Assembly (NCBI RefSeq): GCF_019279795.1
Contig: NC_056733.1
Coordinates: forward strand, 1,423,577,552-1,423,641,551
Origin: Protopterus annectens
Lineage: Eukaryota; Chordata; Ceratodontiformes; Protopteridae
Length of the DNA stretch: 64,000 bases
Direction: 5' to 3'
Part shown: positions 57,640 through 64,000 of the stretch, in pieces
Numbering within the stretch: the first letter of the stretch is position 1
How the letters are laid out: every line of letters starts with the position of its first letter
Notes under the pieces: generated by a model
Database searches by the model: none
Told to the model about the DNA's origin: nothing
Seen by the model: only the letters and a program-made list of their open reading frames with translations
Program-made: the position numbers and the translations under genes

Positions 57640-60600
57640 AAAAAGCATCAAAGTGATTGACAGAATAACTCTGATGGCTTCTGATGAGCATAAATATTAG
57701 AAGTATATGCAACAAGGTGAATGAATTCCATGCCACCATAGACGTATACTCTCCTGATGTAGTGATCCTTATAGAAACATGGTTAAAACCACACATTAAT
57801 TACTAATGAGCAAATCCTCCCTACCGGTTACAATATACTAAGAGTAGACCGACTAAACAAAAAAGGAGGTGGTATAGCTATAATATTTAAACAGCATCTA
57901 GACATCCATTTCTTATAGTTAGCAGCTCCCCAAATAGGTACGGAAGAAATAATATATACCAACCTTAAAATAAACTGAAATAAAACCCTAAACATAATAG
58001 GTTGCTACTTCCCACCTGGCCAAAACATCCCTCCACTTGAAAACCTCCTCAGCTGGACTACCCACCACCTACCCCAAGAAACTTTAATTCTAGGAGACTT
58101 CAACACTGACTGGCAATCCTGTTCTAGCAACCACCCAACCCATCATGTAAAACTTCATGGCTTCACCCAACTAGTCCAGTCACCTACTAGGATAAATAAA
58201 AACTCCAACAAACACACTACCCTTGAGTGGATACTAGTCAATAAGAGCCCCCAGTCATATATAGCAGGCTGCCTATCTGAAGCCTCAGTGATCACTCCCC
58301 AACCTTCCTACTAAAAAGACACCTTTATAAAGCAAAACCAATCATCTACCGTCAAATACACAAAAGAACTAACTTCAACCCTCCCTCATTCAGCTCATCT
58401 CTAAAGGACTAACTGGCAACCTGTAAAATATCTAAAACTAGATGACACAGTTGACTACTTTAATAAAACATTCCTAAGCATCCTTAATTACCACGCCCCC
58501 ATAAGACGTTCCCGAACTAGACTCCTACCATCCCCATGGTTACAAAAAAACACTAAGTCTGAAATGAAAAACAGGGCTAAAGCTTGGGACAGCTGGGGCA
58601 AAACCAAAAAACCCTCTATTAGGCAAAAATTCCTAGAACTGCACAATAGAACCAAAAAGCTTATAAAACAGGACAAAATCCAATACTACTGGTCTCTGCC
58701 CTTACCTCCTCCCAACATAACCCCAAACAATTCCGGTCCTCAATAAACTCCATCCTCCACCCAGGTAACGTAAGTACACCCACTCTTAACTTAACTCACT
58801 CATCCGAAAATATTGCTACCTCTTTCAACAATCACTTCACACAAACCGTACTATCACTAGTTAGACAACACAACCCCCCCCCATAAACCCACACCATCAA
58901 CTACAACTAACAATCTCCCCACTAGCTTCTCTTTCTCTCCTGTTCCTACCTCCAAAACAAAACTATTAACTAAACTTAAAACCACCAGATTAGCAGTAGA
59001 CAACCTCCCAAGTGAAAACCTTCAACCTGCAGCTGACGCTCTAGCCTACCCAGTATCACTCTTGATTAAGAGATCTCTCAGAAAGTCTCACACAATTCCC
59101 CTACACAAAGGAGGTCACTCCACAGATCTAACCAATTACCGCCCCCATAGCTATTCCCTCGCCACTCTCCAAAATACTAGAGAGATGCATTCATTCTCAA
59201 GTCTCAGATCACCTCCTTGCTAACAACCTCTTCTCCAACACACAACACGGTTTCCAACCTAACCATAGCACCACCACCATCTTACTCTTTCTCCAACACT
59301 ATCCAACAAAATAAAAATGCAGGTTATCTCTCCTCAGTTACCTTCCAAGACCTCTCTAAAACTTTTGACATGCTCCCACACAAACAACTCATCTCTCTTC
59401 TCAATAACCTATCCTTCTTCTCAACCAGTCATCAAATGGTTTCAGAGTTACCTATCTGACCACCAACAAGCAGCTGTTTCGCAGGATGACCTATCCCCCC
59501 AACTACCAGTCTCCATAGGGATTCCCCAAGGGTCCATCCTGGGACCCCTCCTTTTCTCTATTTTCACCAATAATCTAGCCTCAGCCACAAAACATGGCAC
59601 ACTCATACAAAATGCAGATGACTCAACCATCAACTGCACAGTCCACTCCCTACCCAAACTGCAAAAAGTCACACAGGAAGCATTTTCCTCTATTGAAACT
59701 TGATTACCCGATGCCCAACTAATACTCAACCCAAACAAAACAAAATTACTAATCTTCCAACCCACCAAACTTACCCTAGACAGCTCTCACTTTAACATCA
59801 CAGGAAAAGACACCACCACCATCCATCCTACAGAACACACCAAATTACTAGGAGTAGAAACAGACAATAAACTGAACTTTGACATTCACATTTCCATGAC
59901 CATTAAAAAAGCACACAAAAAAATAGGAGCATTATATAGAAATCAGCAACTACTTACCAAAGCAGCTAATATTTCGGTAGCAAATTCTCATCTTATCTCT
60001 ACCCTACTCTACGCCTCTCCCAGTAATTACGAACCTTAGACAATGCTACCTAAATAAGCCCAAAAACTGCTACAATAAAATCGCCAAATCACAGGGGCTT
60101 CATACCATACTCGCAACTGTCTCTCACTACCAGAACTGGGCTGACTAGAGCTCCCCCACCTCCTTCAATGGTACCAACTCACACTCGCCCACAAACTAAT
60201 AAACCAACCACTAAAAGTCCCATCTCTCCAGAATCTACTCCAACCCTACATAACCATGAGTCCACCAAGATCCAGCCACAAACACCTCCTACAGGTCACA
60301 AGAGCCAATAACTCTGCTGGAGAAGCATTATTTTCCTGCACTATAGCCAAACTCTGGAACTCCCTCCGATCCTCTGTAACTTCTTGCACCGACTTCAAAT
60401 CCTTACTAAAATCACACTTAAACTTGCCAGATATGCCCTTTAAACCCCCCCTCTAATACCATCCACTCCACCCACCCACTACCTCTCTCGGCCGCCTATC
60501 AACAACCTACTCTTAGCAAGCTTGGCTACTCATGTTCCCAGCAACCTACCACATAGTACTAACTTCTTGTAGCAACAACTGCTAATGGCTGTTATGTACC

Positions 60601-60915
60601 TTAAAAACAGATTGTATCAATTGTTCACTGATGAATCTTAACTACATTTGTAATCATTTTTAGTATATGTCACCATATTTTAAAATTGTACTATGTTCTA
60701 TAGCTGTTTTACATCTATGTTTTATTCTTGTTTTACATCCTCAGCTGGACTAATGTCTATATTTTAAATGCTATGTTTTTTAACTGTATAATGTAAGTAA
60801 TACTTAATGTGGAGCTTTACTCCCCGGGCCTCTGCTGAAAATGGACCCGTGTCCAGTCGGACTCTCACAGTCAACAAATGCAAATAAATAAATGAATTGA
60901 TAAATAAATAACTAA
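57640..60915 (+). mobile_element. L2-like LINE, nearly full length but decayed (L2-c)
   Basis: Plus strand: APE-type endonuclease with VYSPDVVILIETWLKPH (~57750), KKGGGIAIIF (~57865) and ETLILGDFNTDW (~58080). The linker holds PSPWLQKNTKSEMKNRAKAW (58530-58590). The RT has TNYRP-like (~59130) and SIGIPQGSILGPLLFSIF (~59510). The catalytic box NADDST (~59620) stands in place of YADDST. Then ILNPNKTKLLIFQPTK (~59740) and LLGVETDNKLNFDIH (~59850). A WNSL block lies near 60355. It ends with the L2-type tail (60808-60915): GGAGCTTTACTCC, GCTGAAAATGGAC and AAATAAATAAAT. Multiple stops and frameshifts. Clade L2 is the best guess from motifs. Confidence 0.75.
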
Positions 60916-61319
60916 ACACTAGGAACAGTCTAAAGATGAAGAAAAATCTACCAGATGCATAATTAAAAACTTCAACCACATTACATTGCTTTCTTACACT
61001 CAGGACCTTTATAAACTATTTAAGGATGTCCACCTGAACTAAGTTCAAAAGATTTAACACAATTGTAAAGGACGCTTTTTTGTTGGAAAGAAACTTGGTG
61101 ACAAAATTCTTTCACAACCAAATTTCCTTACACATAAGGACCTTCTCAAGGTAGTAGTTGCTTTTGCTCAGCCTTATTTTTATTAGTTGACTTGTTCAAC
61201 CTTATTTTCAGTCTGTAGTTTCCACATAACATTTCGGTTGATGATGCATTTTGGTACACTTATTTACTGTTAAATATCCCACCATGGTAGTTTATTTCTA
61301 AAATATTTTTTTTCTCAAA
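60916..61319. other. Unassigned sequence between L2-like and L1/Tx1-like LINEs
   Basis: AT-rich, no homology seen. Confidence 0.4.
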
Positions 61320-63960
61320 TTTTTTTTTTATTTTTCAAATACATTTGAATGAATTCCATATTATTTATACACATCTTAAATAACTATGTACACTATTTAC
61401 ATTAACCTGACACTAACAGATCAATGTAAATAGTTACCTTAAAAGTATGTCCAATCCATTATCAAAGTGTCTGATCAATTATTGTATATTGTCAATCAAC
61501 GATAAGACTTTTCCCCAAGGGTTGTTGATACATGGCTTTGGATAAATTCTTAGTTCTTTAATTTTAATTTCCAGTAATTCTGTGGTCTTCAGTAGGCTGC
61601 AGAAGTCTTCCAAAGTTGGTATTGTGTTTGTATTCCATCTTCTTGTTATACACTTCCTTGAAATTGCAAGTATAGTCCATACTAAATACATGTTTGACCT
61701 ATTCAAATGAGGACCTTCGTTCACATTTAATATTACAAGAGCATTAATTAAATAAAATGATTCATTAAATAAAGCTTGTAGAAAGTTAATACCATTCCAA
61801 AATGGCTTAATTTTAATACAATCAAAGAAAATGTGGTTCCAATCTGCATTGTGTACTTGCACACATCTCCAACATATTCCTTTTATGGAAGAACTAATTT
61901 TACTGATTCTGTCTGGGGTTAAAAATGCTCTCTGCAAGCATTTTCAATTAAAAACTTCCAGTATTGTGTAAAGGATGTATATTTTATCGATAATAAGACA
62001 TTTGTTTTAATATCTTCAGTTAATTGTATTGAGTGTCCTTTTGTTATATATTTCCAATATGAGGTTTTGGGTATTGTTTTAAAGTTTATCAATATTTTGT
62101 AAAATTTTGAAATACTGTTTCCCATGTCAAAGTCATTATATATGATTATGTATTTTGTAAATTTAGGTATTTCTTTAAATGAAGAATCATTAATTATCTA
62201 ATTCTAAATCTTGCAAATATAACAGAATACTCTGTAAAGTTAGCCAGTCCTGTCGTGGAATTTTGTATGTTGTTTTTATTACTTGCATATCTAAAACTTT
62301 TAGTTCTTTGATACATTGGAGGCAACAAACCCTTTCTGTTCCTGGGAATTAATAATTTCTCTATATATTTTATGTGGAAAGTTCTTTGTGACTATAAATG
62401 GTGTTAAAAGATCAAACCAGATTTTTAAATCTATATTTGCATTAATAATTTTCCTAAATGAGTCAATGTAATAAATAATCAAACGAGTTTTAGTGGGTTT
62501 AGTTATGTTACATTACATACTAATACATATGTGCCATAGCAAATTGTTTTTATTTATTTGAAATATGCTTTGTAAATCAAATTCATTTATTGATATTACA
62601 GTTAGTAATTCTTTCCAATTTGCAGAGTAATTTGGACTTATCCAATCTGAGATTGTTTTAGATGCTTTTATATACGTTTCTATATCAGGAAAGTTTAATC
62701 CTCCCTGTATCCATGGTCTGATATGATGTATTAAAGCTATTCTGTTTCTGTTGGGAAACCATAAACATTTTATTAGGCATAAATTTATTTTTGTAAGTAT
62801 ATTCCTTTCTGGTAACAGTTGTATTGCCAAGGCTACATATAGGATCTTGGGCAGTAAAACCATTTTTATTAACTGTAGTCTATCTTCATATGTTAATATT
62901 ATTTTGTTCCATTTTTCCACAGAGTTTAATTGTACTGATGATATTATTGTAGTTTTTTTAGACTAATTCATTATCCTTGCATAACTCAATTCCTAGATAT
63001 TTTAAGGTAAAATCTTGTTTTGATCCCCTTAGTCTGCAGTTCCTTTTTTATTTAAAAATAAAAATTTTGATTTTGATTTATTGAAATGGAGTCCTGAAGT
63101 CATGTGAAATTTGTCAAATATATCTAATTCTTCTAATGTCTCTTTTCTATTAGATAATGTTAGTAATATGTCATCAGCAAATAGCATTACTTTAGAATTG
63201 TATTGTTAATAAACATCTATCCTTTGATTTTTATATTGTTACGAATTGAATCTGCCAATATTTCAATAGCCAGAGCAAATAGAATCGGTGACATGGGACA
63301 TCTTCGTTTAGTGCCTTTTGTTATATGTATAGATTCAGAGGTAAAAGGAACTAACTTGATATATGCTAAATTATTTGTATATATATTCTTTAGGAGATAA
63401 ACAAAGGATGCAGGAAATTCAAATAGCATTAGGATTTTGAATAAACAGTCCCAATTTAGGGAATCAAAGGCTTTCTCTATATCTAAGCCAATTATGAGTG
63501 TTTATTTTCTTTATTAACATAATCTATAAAATAAATTATCCTTTTAATATTGTCATGTGTGTGTCTATGATATATAAATCCAGTTTGATCATGTATTGTT
63601 TTGGATAGTGGTATTTTCATTCTGTTAGTTAATACTGTCATAAATATCTTATAGTCATTACTTAATAATGATATAGGTCTATATGAGGTACAAAGGTTTG
63701 GGGATTTGTTTTCCTTTAGGATTGGTTTGATGAAGGAACATCTCCAAGAGGGTGGTATTAAAGCATGTGACTGAATATCTAATATAGTTTTATGGAAGAG
63801 GGGTAGTATCTTTCAAGGAAAAAGTTTATATATTTCCATAATTATGCCATCTATGCCTGGAGCTTTATTATGTTTTACCCTCTTATATTGATTCTGTAAC
63901 TTCTTTGCAGGATATGGGTGCTTGCAGATCTAGTTTTAATTTTTCTGGTATTGTTTCATA
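61320..63960 (-). mobile_element. L1/Tx1-like LINE, 5'-truncated
   Basis: Minus strand: GTKRRCPMSPILFALAIEIL (63217-63429) is the RT finger/palm motif typical of L1-type RTs. An upstream KLNRDCLNWVYLFKI-type region is degraded. MLFADDILLTL-like sequence can be read near 63170. WNKIILTYEDRLQLIKMVLLP and GGLNFPDIETYIKAS (62513-62920) follow. The C-terminus KGICWRCVQVHNADWNHIFF (61800-61890) is the CWRC...HIF..C motif of L1/Tx1. The left end carries T-runs (61310-61331), the A-rich 3' end. Frames are broken. The right end meets a SINE fragment at 63962. Confidence 0.75.
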
Positions 63961-63962
63961 TT

Positions 63963-64000
63963 AGAACGTTCGATTCTCAGTTAGAGCGTCTTCTGTGCGG
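63963..64000 (+). mobile_element. SINE head fragment at window edge
   Basis: ACGTTCGATTCTCAG and GTCTTCTGTGCGG match the box B-to-middle part of the SINEs at 42741 and 56404. It starts without box A and continues off the window. Confidence 0.5.

Overview
This is a repeat-dense piece of a large vertebrate genome. It holds three internal exons of one host gene, and nearly everything else that can be recognised is transposable-element (TE) DNA. The exons lie on the minus strand at 51179-51811, 29806-30375 and 6093-6258. They have consensus splice sites and fully compatible phases (2/2, 2/2, 2/0). The second and third encode the N-terminal part of a SHROOM-type ASD2 region, including a TMDLMEELFP block, so the gene is a SHROOM-family actin regulator. 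The introns between them are about 20.8 kb and 23.5 kb. Upstream and downstream exons must lie outside the window. The organism cannot be named from the sequence. Introns bloated with DIRS, CR1, L2, L1/Tx1, RTE, Penelope and tRNA-headed SINEs point to a big-genome fish, lungfish or amphibian (inference).

Layout. 1-5348: two nested minus-strand DIRS elements. Copy A has an intact gag running off the left edge and sits in the RNase H region of truncated copy B. 5349-7292: intron with SHROOM exon 6093-6258 between two MITE copies. 7293-24724: one divergent DIRS element (F) split by a CR1 tail, an R2/R4-like LINE, a whole second-family DIRS (C, itself carrying a SINE) and two more CR1 tails. 24725-32262: intron with a minisatellite, an L2-like 3' fragment with a TA/CA microsatellite, and SHROOM exon 29806-30375. 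32263-36600: RTE and CR1 fragments. 36786-42260: a structurally complete but frameshifted DIRS (D), with inverted terminal repeats and an internal complementary region. 42265-44200: a Penelope-like fragment with a tandem-repeated flank, interrupted by a SINE. 44215-50870: L2 and CR1 fragments. 51179-51811: SHROOM exon. 53078-63960: CR1, degenerate LINE, SINE, L2 and L1/Tx1 elements. The window ends inside another SINE.

The elements interact. DIRS copies nest in each other, CR1 tails interrupt DIRS ends, and SINEs with one tRNA-like head carry the 3' tail of either the RTE or the L2-like LINE present in this same window. I saw no standalone RNA gene, CRISPR array or prokaryotic feature. Element boundaries come from reading copies against each other by eye and are good to about 10-50 bases unless stated otherwise.
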